A DNA stretch of 64,000 nucleotides. Origin: Chimonanthus salicifolius. Its lineage: Eukaryota > Streptophyta > Magnoliopsida > Laurales > Calycanthaceae. A program made the position numbers and the translations under genes. Below the pieces are notes generated by a model, which was not told the DNA's origin, did no database searches, and saw nothing but the letters and a program-made list of their open reading frames with translations. The stretch covers positions 9,852,438-9,916,437 of the forward strand of contig CM023537.1 in NCBI GenBank assembly GCA_013350335.1, given 5' to 3'. Position 1 is the first letter of the stretch; every line of letters begins with the position of its first letter. Below are positions 9,261-22,200 of the stretch, in pieces.

Positions 9261-12200
9261 ATGCTAGAAGCTGTAGAGAGTTCGTCCGTAAATGGGGGAT
9301 TTTCGCAGCTGCAGAGCTGCGGGGAGAGCAGCGAGGAGGAGCTTTCGGTGCTCCCGCGGCACACGAAAGTGGTCGTGACTGGGAATAACCGTACGAAATC
9401 AGTGCTTGTTGGGTTGCAGGGGGTAGTGAAGAAGGCAGTAGGGCTCGGCGGGTGGCATTGGCTGGTAATTTTCTATCGGAATTTTGGCTTTCTCTTCTCT
9501 GGGTTTCTCTTGTTTTTTAGAAATGTGGTCTTCATTTGGGGATTCCAATGTAATTTGGTGGTGTTTTTATGTTATGTGGGTGCAATTAAGATAGATGGGC
9601 CGGATTTAGGCGTTTTCTAATATGGGTTTCCTTTGTTTTTGTGGAATGTGGTCTAGTTTTGGAGAATTTAGTGTCATTTGTTGGTGTTTCAATGGTACTT
9701 TTGGAGCAATTGGGTATAGTTTGACTGGATTTGGACTCTTTTCTAATCTTGGTTTCTATTGGTTTCGTAAAATGTGGTCTGGGGTTTGGGGTCTTCAGCG
9801 CAATTTGGCAGTATTTCAAGCGTATACTCGGGCAATTGAACTATTTGGACCCCCTTGGTTTTGTGGAATATCATATTGTTATTGGGTTTCGAGTGTAATC
9901 TGGTGGCATTTGAATGTTATTTTGGGGGTAATGCGGGATAGTTAGGATAGTTTTCTGGATGGACTTGTGTTCATTTTTTGGTTAATGTGATTTTGAATTG
10001 ATATTTCAATGCTGGGTGTTTAATGGATGAATTTAAGTGGTCTTGATTGATTTGGTGAATTTTGGAGTTTGGGATCTGAATGTAATTTTAAGTGAGACTT
10101 GGCTGGTTCATTTTCGGGGGGTTAGGAAATGTGGGATTATTGGAGCTGGATTTGTGGAAATATTATTTTTTGTCAATTTTTAATTTTATTTGCCATTATC
10201 TGGCAACTCTTTTTTATTTGTTTTTTATTTGTCTAGTTTTGTTCTGTAATTTCTTTGAAGGACCGGATGAGTGTTAGTGCTTTTGACTGATTTTGAGATG
10301 TGCTCTCGGTTTGGATAGTTTGTATTATTTGTCATTTGGATTTTGAATGTAACTTAATGCCATTTAGTTAGATGGGATAGTGTTGTGGTGATGATTAATG
10401 GCCTTTATCTAAAATTGGTATTGTTCTAGTGGATGATTTTAAGAGAGAGGGATGTAGTAAGGCATGGTCATTGAATTGTTACTGCAATGATTGATCTTTT
10501 TTCTACAGTTGAATCTGGGTATGGCTGTCATGGTGTTTATTTATTTATTGTTAATTTCTTGTATTCAACCATTCAATCAGATTTTTGGTTTTTTGTTGTT
10601 AACATATTCTCTAATCGATATTATGAATTTTAGCAGATTTGGACATTGTATTCAATCAGGTAGTCTAATGTTTTTTTAGGAATTTTCATGATTCTAGGCT
10701 TTGAGAATCTAGTTATTTTCTAGTTTGTTGATCAATGCCCATGTAATCATGGTGGAAATTGAGATTTTTCTCCCAATTAACATCTTACTGTAAGTACTGA
10801 GTTTTTCATGCTGATTTTGCTCTTATATGCTATGATTTGCTATTACTGCTGCAAGGGAACGACATCTTGATTAGTTTTTGTGATTTCATCCTATCTTCTA
10901 CATTGTTTTTTCATTTCCACCTGTGCAAAACATATGAGGCTGCTATTCTTGTTCCTTGCATTTTGTGATTTTCGTACTGTAGTGAACTTTCTGATTTGCA
11001 ATAGTAGTGTTATTGCTTTATGAGCAATTTTTCCCTTTATATGATGTAGAACTTTTCTTTGTCTTTTTCCATTTATTTATTTTATTAAACTTTATGAGAT
11101 TGTGTAGTCAAGTTAGAATGTAAACTTTGACAGCTTATTGCCATATGGTTTTGTTTTCGTAGTTTTCAGGTTGTGAATTAATATTCTTAATGTATTTAAA
11201 CTCATGGAATATCAGGTCGTTATCTATGGTTTTCATGTGGGTGAGAAGCTTGCTCTGGAATATCCAGTTTTCATTTGGGCCTGTTTGTGTTTTTTTTTTT
11301 TTTTAATTTTAATTTTTAGATAAAATTTTAAGATGTAATACGAAGTTAGAATTCAAAATTTTGATTATGTCTTGCAAGATTTTATAACTGGCTTTCAGAT
11401 CACGAGTCTTTTCTTATTATAGTCCTATTCATCCAATTTCAGGTCCTTACCAATGGTATAGAGGTTAAGCTACAGAGGAATGCCCTTAGTGTAATTGAGG
11501 CTCCAACTGGTCTGGAGGATGATGATGACCTTGAATGTGATAATATGCAGTGGAATGGTTCAGATATGGGTGAGTAACTGAGTTTAATTAGCTTGGTATT
11601 ACTAATCAAAATTCTCCAAAATTAGACCACATTCCACAAAATTATGTCACTACCTTTTCATTAATGTTCTTTTTTGACATGTAAAATCTTCTAAATATAA
11701 TAGAAATGGATTCAAAGAATTATGCCATACTGTATGACATCAACCTCCCATCCATAGCCTCAAGGAAATGACCAATAAGTTGGTTTGCTGTATGGCTTAT
11801 CATATTGGAGTCCGGCAGACCAGGTGGACCTCACCTGTAGCCACATGTGAAACTTTTTGCTTGTCCTCCCAACTAGTGATACTGTTCTTCTTGAGTTCTT
11901 TATGAGAACCATATCTGAATAAATAGAAAATGTAATATAAAAGTATAAATGTAGAAAATATACAAAAAGGATTTAAAGTGTTACGAGGAATCACACAGAA
12001 GCTTTTCTTGGTTTATTCCATACGTATGTCTCAAGGCTTTGAACTGTTTCTTCCAGGAAATAGGTATAATGCAAAAGGTTATTCATAGATTAGTCCAAAT
12101 GATGTATCTGACAGGAAATTTTCTTTAAAAAGTTTCCTTGCTTCATAGGATGCATTATGTTTTATTCCATCCTTAACCTTTTCACTATTCCTAAAGTTGG

Positions 12201-13008
12201 GTGGTTAGATTTTCTCTCTCTGTGTTAGATTTTGTTTTTCTTATTATGTCTTTTTGACTGCTCTTCTGCTGTTGCTGATTATTGTAGCATCCGATGACAC
12301 CCAAAAGCTCCAGAGACCGAGACATAGGTCACATAGAACCACTGGATCAGTTCACAAGGCCACAAGCTGGTCCCATTCCTTTGACTCGCAGTCCAAGGAA
12401 TCCAATTCAACTGTCCAGGGTGCAATAGTATGAACTTGCATTTCCTTTTCCTGTATTTTGTTGTCTTTTGAGTGCAAGATCACAGATTGTTTTTATTTAT
12501 GTCATTTAATTTTTTTGATCATTCCTCCAGAAGGTTGACTTAAGCAAATTAGGAACACCAGCACTGTGGAGATATTGGCGTTACTTCAACCTGGTGAGTT
12601 ATTTAATTATATTTGAATATTTGAGCTATTGAGTTTGGCCCACTATCAATAAATTCTAGATCAGTGGAAATCGTACTGTTCATTTAAACTATATTTTCAT
12701 GGCCTTTGCCCTTTTGTTTTTCCACCATGGACTCATATTTCTTCTTGGCTAGGTTGATGCCATTCCTAACCCAACTAAAGAACAGCTAATTGATGTTGTT
12801 CAGAGGCATTATGTTTCCCTGGTATTGAACTCGTATTCACGATACAATGCATTTGTTTGTTTTGTTCTACTTTTAATTATCTCATGCTTGACTCTACCAT
12901 TTATGTGAAATCCAATTGCTTTTGCCGTTCTTGAAGCAATTGGATGAATTGCAGGTCATCGTTGGATTTGTCCATGCTGCCAAGAGACTAAAGACTGTCT
13001 GCAACTGA
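9261..13008 (+). CDS. AFR1: SAP30-like histone deacetylase complex subunit (AFR1/AFR2 type)
   Basis: Six exons with GT-AG borders join in frame: 9261-9464, 11443-11569, 12288-12427, 12531-12593, 12753-12821 and 12937-13008, giving 224 residues. Residues 46-90 contain the plant-conserved block LVGLQGVVKKAVGLGGWHWL followed by VLTNGIEVKLQRNALSVIEA. The C-terminal part from about residue 163 has the Sin3-binding pattern LWRYWRYFNL, IPNPTKEQLIDVVQRH and VIVGFVHAAKRL. This closely resembles Arabidopsis AFR1/AFR2 as I remember them. Those nuclear proteins join Sin3-type histone deacetylase complexes and repress targets such as FT. The middle (exon 3) is a Ser/His/Arg-rich linker. Intron 1 is long (1978 bp) and carries a diverged tandem repeat. 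Whether this is AFR1 or AFR2 cannot be decided from the sequence alone. Confidence 0.92.
9508..9960 (+). repeat. diverged ~100-125-bp tandem repeat in intron 1
   Basis: Three or four units share the order TTGTTTTTGTGGAATGTGGTCT, a TTTGGGG stretch, GTAATTTGGTGGTGTTT, TTTGGGGGCAATT and TTCTAAT. Units begin near 9508, 9634, 9756 and 9855. They are G/T-rich and strand-asymmetric, and weaker echoes continue to about 10350. Confidence 0.55.
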
Positions 13009-14822
13009 CCCACCAAGGAATTTTATTTACTTCTAACAAATTTGGTACTTGTGTCTTCCACCTTCTGTAGTTAGTTTCTGTAACATATGTATCCTTGGCT
13101 TGGGCTTTCTAGTAAGAGTGTAGAACACCAGCCATTTCGACTTTAATATTTATGTAATAGCACTGCTGACTGTTTGGAGGAGATAGGCTTTATATGTATA
13201 GTCTTTGACTTTGTCATTTCATTTCCTTTTCTCCATCTGTTTGTTATTTTCGTGTTGTGAGGATCTAAGAAACCATTTTCAATCCTGTTGAAGATAAGAT
13301 GGATGACATTGTTGTTTTGTTTCTTCTGCTGTTGTATGTTTTCAAGGCCATTAATATTCATTCATATAAACACTGGTAGAAGAATCATTGGCCCCAATCA
13401 TATTTCAATGTTTTCCATGTATGCTGAGGCTGGAAGAAGAATTGATCATGATGTTACAGTTAAAATGCATTTTGCTGTTGATTTGGATTTTTGTTTTGCT
13501 GGTTCTTGGTCGGTTGAGCACAGGGGTTTATGCTCCATCTGACTATTGTCATCGTATATTGCTCGCTATATTGTGCAGATCAGCCCAGTCAGATATTATA
13601 CCAGGATTCAGTATAAATGGCAATTGCTTAAAGGTTTATGCTAACATATTTTAACTGTTCAATTTCAACCAGCCACAGCCTTTGCCCCGAACATTTGCAA
13701 ACTTATTTTGGGCTAACTTTTTACTTTCTATCGGCGACTTATTCCGATGGGTGAAATTAGAAATGTTAGTTCTTTTTTCTAGTGTTTGCCGCCTTGGATG
13801 TGCTGTTCCATATGGAAAATTAATTGATAAAGACATGCCAGTGGTTGAGCTGAAGGATCAAGGATGGAAATCAACTAGAAAGGTTGTGGGCGGGGAGGAA
13901 AGAAATGGATGGCGCATTGGGTTTTTATCTGACCTGTGTTCTTCAATGATATGGGCTATCGATAATTTTCTTTCTCCATCCTTGTTGCAATATGTAAGCT
14001 GAAACTTCCCCAACGCTGCTCCTGTGGATGAAAAATTACAAAGAAAATGCAATTGACTTGAAGGCTTAAACAGATACTAGCTTTTTAATATTGTTAAAAG
14101 TAGTGATTTAAAAATGGCCGGAATTGATATTGGCTGTATTGCGGATGCATGTTGATGCCTGACAATATCGATGCAAAAACGATTTCAATGTTGCAAAGAA
14201 ATTAAAAAATAGAGAAAATGGAAAATTTATTTAAGCATTTAGAAACCTAAAAAAGGATTTTTTTAATAGAGTATCAGACCAGCAATAGATAGAGCTTCTT
14301 CTATATGAGAAAGTATGTCAAAAAATTATAAAAAATTGTCGAAAGAATCTAAAAATTGAAAAACCTAGATGAGAAATTATCTAACATAAAAATTGGTCTT
14401 CTCCAGTGGTCCTTAATGGCCACTTTTGAGTAATAGCATTTATTTACTTTAAAGTATATAGAAAAATATTTAAAAAATAATGAAATAAACATTGCTACAA
14501 CCTTCAAATATCTAGTTCCATTTTTCCATCTCTTTTTTGTGCCCAAATGAAAGACAAATTTGTGAAACGAAAAATGCTCTATTAAATGCTGAAAAAACGA
14601 ACAATAACATTCTCAATGATGACATTGTATGCGTAAATAATGTATGAAATTTGTAAATTGTATGCTAGAATATATACAAATTTGATATACATAACAATAA
14701 CTCACCATTAAATGAAATTCCATGTTGTGGAGATGTTGATGATGACATCTGACTTTTTCCTAATGAAATTAAAATTAAAATTTATAATTTGGCGAGGCTT
14801 AGGAAGTAGTTGTCAACAATTT
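13009..14822. other. 3' UTR and intergenic region, no further gene seen
   Basis: The first few hundred bases probably contain the 3' UTR of the SAP30-like gene. Open frames near 13390-14000 overlap on both strands and resemble no family. A weak, decayed relative of the CGGCCGATA repeats may lie at 14110-14190. Confidence 0.4.
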
Positions 14823-14833
14823 TAGTCTAGTGT

Positions 14834-15069
14834 TTTTTTTTTTTTTTTTGAATTTACATGTGGGAAACTGTAAGAAACTCAGCGTAAAATCTCTATGGGT
14901 GATACCCACTACACTTAAGGGACATTGGGTGAGATCATGGAGGTTCGAACTTGACACTTTCCACTTCGATGAGAGATTATCGGTTGAGCTACACCCATGT
15001 GGGCTAATCTCGAACTTGACACTTCCCACTTCGATGAGAGATTATCGGTTGAGCTACACCTATGTGGGC
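14834..15069 (-). mobile_element. tRNA-derived SINE with duplicated head
   Basis: On the minus strand the element has a tRNA-like head with box A (TAGCTCAACCGATAA) and box B (AAGTTCGAACC). A body follows, containing GTGGGTATCACCCATAGAG, then TAAATTC and an A tail (the T run at 14833-14850). The head segment is present twice in tandem, about 63 bases each (around 14945-15005 and 15009-15069). TAGTCTAGTGT (14823-14833) and TAGTCTGGTGT (15070-15080) flank it as an 11-bp target duplication with one mismatch. Confidence 0.85.
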
Positions 15070-15080
15070 TAGTCTGGTGT

Positions 15081-16307
15081 ATTTATATCTAGATTGTCTT
15101 CAACACTCTTAAACATGAGCTCCATGTCAAGATAGAAGAGACCATTCACACTCTTGCATCCATTTTGATAATGGATCATGTATGCAAATAAATGGTCGAG
15201 GTTAATGGGAGCACAGTAGTTTGAATGGTCCTCAAGTCTGGAAACCTTCCATGGTTCTTAGTCTTTGGTTGTATACAGTTGCATGAGATCGTTGAGCTGC
15301 TTTGATGTCAATATGTTCTTAGATTTTGTGTGGACCTAAAGTATAACATATCGTTTTGATAATTAATTCCTCTCGCAATTAAAAACATGGTTGAAAAGAA
15401 GAATGATGTATTTCCTTAATATCCTAGTACTGTAATCAAAACCAATCTACCATTGAGGCATAGTCATTACAATAGTATTTTTAAAATTGACATTGGATGC
15501 ATTATTGTCAAAATTTCAGAATAGCTTCTGTAATAATGGTCGACTTGCCAGTCATAAAGATACCCAACTATTATTGCCTCTAGATGCAATCTCATATCTA
15601 ATTATAAAAAAGGTAAATAAAAAATACCTCTGTAAGAAATAAGGATTCTTCATCATCATCATATACAATTATTTGTGTTGCCTTTGGTAAATTTGTTTTG
15701 AGTTTCCTTTAGTGATTGGTAAAGTAGATTGAAAAATACACTGTATTATATTGATAAAGACAAATGCTAAAAAAAATAGATTTAATGCATACAATAAATT
15801 ATACATGTGTGCTGTTAGGGTTTGCTTGCTCATCAATTTGATGATTTAATTGTATATAATCGGATATAGATTTCGTTCGGATTGGATAAAAATTATATTT
15901 TTAAAATTTTATATTTATTTAACAGTGAAAAAGTTACGGTGGAGTTTTCTCCGAGTGGAAGGGAGGAGAGACGTAAGATATTGCCCGATGGCTGGATCAC
16001 TTTTGCCCTGGAACGGGGGAAGAGACGAAGTATCCAAAGAAAGGCTTCGGCTCGGGTCGGACTAGCGGCACTCAGTAAAGTGCTCACTGAGTTCTCGTTT
16101 TTGGAGTTCTCAAAGCTCAATGTATACTTTCTTCTCCATTAGAGGCATCCAATTTTTGGGCATGGCCAGTGTTTTTTATTTTATTTTTCTAGCTGCAACT
16201 GCGAGATTGTAATTTGGGCGTCCGTATAAGGAGCTGAAACAGCGTAAAATATCATTTGTTCAATGGAATCATCCTCCCTTGTGTTTTTTCATTGAATTTG
16301 ATCCTTC
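15081..16307. other. intergenic and probable 5' leader of the PPR gene
   Basis: AT-rich to about 15930, then a GC-richer stretch (15950-16110) that is probably promoter or 5' UTR of the downstream PPR gene. No distinct TATA box or other element is clear. Confidence 0.35.
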
Positions 16308-19300
16308 ATGAAATTGGGTTACAACATCTGGGAATTTGGATGCTCATCTATGCCACTTACTCGTGGAATCTGTGCATATCTAGCATGGAACACACGATTT
16401 CGCTATGTGTTTGTCTCCGAACTTTTTAATTGTTCTAAGGCTTCTGTTAGTGGAATTCATTCTCTTCATCAATTCAAGCATAAGAAATTTGTGCGATCGA
16501 CCAATAGAAGTAATGGGAAGAAGTCTAATAGAAGTGCCCATAAGAGAGAGGAAAAAGAGCCCAAAGTTTACATGAGGAATGCGATTAGTAGCATATCAAA
16601 TATTTTAAGGTTTTCTACATGGGGTTCTGCTCAAGAGCAGTTAGAGAAGCTCCCAATAAAATGGGATTCTTATACAATCAACCAGGTGCTGAAAACACAC
16701 CCACCCATGGAAAAGACGTGGCTATTTTTCAACTGGGCCTCAGGTTTGAAAGGATTTAAGCACGACCAGTTCACATATACAACGATGTTGGACATATTTG
16801 GGGAGGCTGGGAGGATTTCGTCAATGAAATATGTATTTCAGCAGATGCAAGAGAAAGGTGTAAAGATCGATGCGGTTACATACACATCGCTTTTGCATTG
16901 GCTCTCTAAACATGGGGTTGTTGAGGAAGCATTCAAGTTATGGGAGGAAATGAAATGTAAAGGTTGTAAGCCCACTGTGGTAACTTATACTGCACTTATG
17001 AAGGTTCTTTTTTATAACAATCGTCCAAAGGAGGCTGCTGGTGTTTACAAAGAGATGCTGGACTTGGGGTGCTCACCAAATTGCCAAACTTACACTGTTT
17101 TGATTGAGTATCTAGCTGGTGCTGGTGAGTTTCTTATTTGTGCGCCATTTGGTTTTCTTTGTTTCTTCAATTTGTGTGCTCTTATGCATGTGCACTATAT
17201 TTTCTTTGGATGAACTAATTGATGCTCACCACTTCCTTGTTCTATTGCATGAATGAATAAAGCTTTTGTTGTGGAATCAATTGTACACACTAACCGTGAT
17301 GAGTCTTGTCAGATTTTGTATTTTGAACTCGATTCTTACATCCAGTCTTCTGTTTCAGTTATTCATTTTTTAACTCTGGCTACAATGTGTCAGTACTTCG
17401 TTTAATGAATCAAGCTCATTTATGTGGATCATTCCATAATGTCACTTTCTTTTTATTGAGTACAATGTTTAGGATCTTTAGATTTCATAGGTACTTGAAT
17501 CTCAATAACTGCCGAATCCAGATAGACAGGAATCTAGTGATGGTCATCATGAGTGAAATCTTGACAACTCATGTTGCATTTACAAGACTCAGATCAAGTC
17601 AACAGGGAAACTTAATTTCTTCCAAAAAAAAAAAAAAAAAGAATAAGAAAGAAAGAACTGATCAAGAACTTAGGAATTACAGTAGGAAGCTTCTATGTCT
17701 CAAAACAGTTGCTCAGCACAATCAATTTAAGCTTCAAAATTGAGCTCGAGTTTACTGTGCCCTAAATCTGGATTGTGTCTCTGACAAGCCCAAATCTAGT
17801 TTCAAGTTTGTAAATCATGTCTCCCATGTATCATTTCAAAACAAATACAAAAAAAGAAAAGGAAAAAGAAAAAGAAAATGGAATTCTTCCTTAGAGCTGG
17901 GATTGGACCTGTAACATGAATATTTAATTTTAATTGCAAGTTGCGAGGGCAGATACTTAACCTAATTTACAGAATACCTCACTCCAGGCGTTTTTCCTAT
18001 TTCATATATCTGAAATGTAATAGCTGCCAAAAGTCAATCTCTTCATTTAGTATTGATTACTATGTTGCATGGCTATGGGTATGTGTGTTGGAGTCCGACA
18101 CTAGTGTGAAGTTTCACAGACTTGGCCAATCTGAAAACACAGGACTTGCGAAATCAGAATGATATTTAAATAGTTTTAAATGTATATTTGATTTTAAATG
18201 AAAATAAGGTATAAAAATATCACTAATGGAAAAGAATTTACTAATTTTTCTCCAAACAAGCAAGTGGCAAGCATGTCATTATACATATCAATATTTTATT
18301 TAGGTTTCAAAAAAGAAAGGTGTTATACTGTTTTTATCACCTTGGAAAACAATGTAAATACTAGAAGAGCCCATGAAGAGTCCACTTAGAGAAGTGTCCA
18401 ACATGGGTGTGTTGCAAATTTTGAAGTGTGCTTGCAACATAGATTGTTTATTATTGTTATTTTCAACGCAGGCACTTCATAGTTATCATCATCATCATCT
18501 AGACATTTATCCCATAAATTTGGGGTAGACTTTCATACTTGGATTTGACAAATTCTTTACATGGACTGACTGCCCTTTCTAACGCCTATGAGACTTGAAC
18601 CTACAACCTCTAGACTACGATCATGAGTCTTGACCAGTTGTGCTAGTTCTTATCATAGTTGTCACTTTTTGACTTATTGAAATTGACACCTCTTTGTGCC
18701 CCTATTTCAAAGTTGGTTCCAGCTCCATTCATTGGTGTTCCTTATTGGGATTCATAAGTTGCATGCTCAACTGTACACAGGTAAATTCAAAGCAGCTCTT
18801 GGAATTCTAGGCAACATGCAAGAAGCAGGGGTCCTGCCTGATAAGGTTACATGCAATATTCTAGTTCAGAAATGCTCTAAAGCAGGAGAGGTACCAGCCA
18901 TGACCCACACCCTTTTGTACATGAAAGAGAATTCAATTGTACTTCGTCGCCCCATATATCTTGAAGCATTACAGGCACTTAGATTTGCTGGAGAGAGTGA
19001 TGATCTCCTGCGAGAGGTCAATCCCCATCTTGCATTGGAGAGAGTTGATGAGGAGGGATCTAACATGGAGGCAACTACAACTGATAGTCTGTTCCATACA
19101 GACAAAGAGATTGTCCTAAATTTTTTGGCACGGGGCAATTTAGTTGCGATAGATTACTTGATCGATGAAATGGTTTTTAAGGATATTCAAATGGATCCTG
19201 AGCTGATCTCTGCTGTCATTCAGGTGAATTGTGCAAATTTTAGGCCATCTGGTGCTCTAATTGCATTCAACTACAGTGTAAAAATGGGTTTAAAGCTTGA

Positions 19301-19781
19301 AAAAGCTGTATATGTCTCTCTAATAGGCTCCTTACTTAGAACTAATTCATTTCTGAAGATCTTAGAGATTGTTGAAGGCTTGGTAAAAGTTGGCATCACT
19401 CTGGGAACATATCTGGTTTCCCTATTGATTTACAAGTTTGGGTGTGCTGGAATGTCTGCTTCTTCTGCTAAGTTATTTTATTCTCTGCCCAGTGAACAGA
19501 ACAGTGTCACATATACTGCTCTTATAGATGCATACTTAAAGTCTGGTGATGTTGATAAGGGACTTGATCTCTACATAAACATGGAAAGAAAGGGATTCCA
19601 TGCCTCTTCTGGTACGTACAAAGTTCTGATCAATGGCCTTGAGGAAGCAGGAAGAATTCATGAAGCAAACATTTACCAGAAGAAATTGAAAAGCCTACAA
19701 AGCTATAGGCGATCTTGTGATAATACTTCTATGGAGGAAAGCTTATGCAACCTTCTCTTTGATAAGAGTCAAGCCTTATGA
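16308..19781 (+). CDS. P-class pentatricopeptide repeat protein (At2g01390 type)
   Basis: Two exons, 16308-17124 and 18781-19781, join at a GT-AG intron splitting a Gly codon, giving 605 residues. P-type PPR motifs run from about residue 155 to 293 with repeated FTYTTMLDIF, VTYTSLLHWL, VTYTALMKVL and TYTVLIEYL helices. A weaker block (LLYMKENSIVLRRPIYLEAL, ESDDLLREVN) follows, and C-terminal PPRs carry VTYTALIDAYLKSGD and GTYKVLINGLEEAG. The order and wording match Arabidopsis At2g01390 as I remember it. PPR proteins bind organelle RNA and act in its processing or translation. The first 100 residues are basic and rich in Ser, Asn and Lys, compatible with a targeting sequence. A second Met at residue 15 is an alternative start. 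The RNA target is unknown. Confidence 0.9.
18488..18652 (-). mobile_element. Au-like tRNA-derived SINE in the PPR intron
   Basis: Read on the minus strand it has a tRNA-like head (TAGCACAACTGGTCAAG, then GGTTGTAGGTTCAAGTCTCA). Its 3' part contains CTACCCCAAATTTATGGGAT, followed by a GAT repeat. TCATAGTTATC (18477-18487) and TCATAGTTGTC (18653-18663) are a target duplication matching at 10 of 11 positions. It lies in antisense orientation inside the host intron, about 130 bp before the acceptor. Confidence 0.8.
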
Positions 19782-22200
19782 CCAAGATGTTTGAATGAGA
19801 CACCATGGATATTGGTGAATGGGTTGATCAGTTGGCAGTATAACAGATCAAGGCAAAGAGGCAAAACTTACATATGTTCCTTTTTGTGAAGCACCTGACT
19901 CAAAATGATCGATGCATGAAGGAGAAGATGACTACTTCAGAAAACTGCAGAAAGTATTATATCATGTCTGAGAGTATTTCACATTGTTTCTTCTCCCTTT
20001 TATGGTATACTTTTTCTTCCATTTTGTTATTATATTTGTTTGCAAATGTAACTTGCCTCCTTTATTTATATGCATCGATTTGAATGTTGTTCTATTTAGG
20101 AAATCTACCAGTGAACCCTCATATAGAATTTTTTTTTTCTCGCATCTGAAATATTCAGCTCATGTTTTATTATTATGCTTGAGCAATTCTCCATTGATGT
20201 CATTTGATTTAAAAACACTAACAATGTTTAAGACAGATATGTTTAAAGCCTTATACACTGGCTGAAGTTAAACGACAACTTAGTGCAGGCTTCCATGGAA
20301 AGTTTTAAGCGGGCCAGTTAGTGCGACATTTCACACACCAAAGGTATGTAGCTTGTACTTAACATTGTCTTATCCCAATACTGATGCTCTATGGACCTCC
20401 TGACTACTGCTCAAAGATCAAGTGTTTCCAATGAAAAAGTCATCTCCAAAGAAACCTTTCAAAAAAAAAAAGAAACACATACAAGGTGGTTGGGGACAAT
20501 GAAGGAATCCCACTCCCAAATGGATCAATCAACCCTTGATTCCCACTTATGGGAAGCTGTGTAGTTGAAAGCCAAGTTGGTCCTCAATTCCAAAACTAAA
20601 GCCACGTGGTGGGTCTTTCCATATTCTGTTCATGCATGGAATGTCAAAGCAAATCAAAACAACCAACAGATCCCACTTTGAACATTATCACCAATTAAAG
20701 ATAACAAGTTAACGACAACCCCAACACAAATCCTCCTCCTCTCCCCTCTTTCTCCTTAAAAAAAGCAGCAACTATAGTGACAATCTTAATTGAATGGGAC
20801 CTGTGCTATAGGATCATAATTTTGTATCCTTAAGGTGCCAAGGAGAAAGGCCTTCAAGTGAAGTGATGAGTCATCTAATGGTTAAGATCTGCCTGTCAGA
20901 TCTCACCCTAGAGGATCATTGGTGCATTGCAATATGGAGAATTGAAGTGACTATCAGAGACCTGGGATGGATTGTTTGCAAATGGCATACTGTTGTTTGT
21001 ATCAAACATTTCAGAAAATTCTTTAAGCTGGTAATATTTACTTTATTCAATAGGGTAGGACAGACTGGGGAATTCTCATTTCGGTGGACAATGATTTAGG
21101 AAAGTAGATGGGTTTGCTTTTGTTTGATTTGGTTTTAAGACTGAGGTGAACAACCATTGAGCTTGTTAATGGAACGCTGTTCGGGGGAGCGAAGTTCCAA
21201 ATCTGGCAATGTCAGGCATGCGTAAGTCTCTGACTATTGATTCTCGGCTTCTCTCCTTTTTAGTCAAACATCACCTTGCTGCAATTCGGAATAACACCTC
21301 CATTGCTGCTCAGAAGGCTCAACAGATGGTCGATGTCAAGGAAGAAGAGGGTGATGAGGGATTGAGGATTAAAAGCAGCTATGGTAACAAAGGGGAGTGT
21401 TTCTATTAGGAAAGAAAATGAAGGTCCAACTCTCCTCTGGTGACAGAAGAAAAAATCACATGATGGAGGACAGAAATTTGGCAATTATTATTGCCAGCCT
21501 GCCAGATTCCCAAGCTCGACCTCAATCAGTTGATAACCTTATCTCTGATGAAATTCAAGAGCATCCTGCCAAAAGCTCAACATCGGCATTGCCTTCTCCC
21601 TGGCAGATTAAGTGGATAGTCCCTGACAGTTTGGAGCCTACAATGCTGTCCACAACTTTTGAAGTCATGTATGAAAGAGGCTTGAATTGGGTGGAAGGAA
21701 AGGTTAGGAAATCTATACTGCTATAGTTTGAACTTTGAACTTTGGAACAAGGTAGGGGAACTTTTTAATCTGCTGGTGTATGCGAAGGACAGAGAAAATC
21801 AGGTGATGGCTGAGAACAAGGCAAAATTGGAAGATAGGAGTAGAGGAAAAGGGCCACTCCCCATAGTGTTACCTGGTGTGTGTGGATATGGAGGTTTGCA
21901 CATGCCCCAAGGATTAGTCAGGTTTCCTGGCTATCATATGTTTAGTTTGAAGATAAAGGCTTTGGCAATGGAAGCCATCATATGAAAGATCAAGTCAAAC
22001 ATCATCCAATGGGCTTTAATTGATGTGTCTTTCTTCGGTTTGACATTGTTTTTTCGTTTAATGGAAAGCTCTGCAGTATTATTTTGAATGATGTAATTTT
22101 CTTTGATTTTAGTTCTGGTTGATTACGAGTTTGTACATCAATTATTGGCCAGCCTCTGGCTGGGCCTTTATCTGTTGTACTCCAATATTTGCTTCAATGA
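19782..22200 (+). other. downstream region with unassigned open frames (20863-21985)
   Basis: After the PPR stop comes AT-rich sequence that probably includes its 3' UTR. Between 20863 and 21985 a series of plus-strand open frames (20863-21099, 21209-21409, 21397-21726, 21728-21985) sits in sequence of more even composition than its surroundings. The pieces are in different frames and match no family I recognise. They could be exons of an unknown gene, a decayed gene or a noncoding transcript. I do not call a CDS. Confidence 0.25.

Noticed and set aside
13682..14002. Open frame of 106 codons downstream of the SAP30-like gene
   Set aside because: It overlaps frames on the opposite strand, shows no family motif, and is likely 3' UTR or spacer.
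14945..15069. Possible genuine tRNA gene on the minus strand (boxes A and B visible)
   Set aside because: It has no cloverleaf-consistent acceptor stem, it is duplicated, and it continues into a SINE body with an A tail inside a target duplication.
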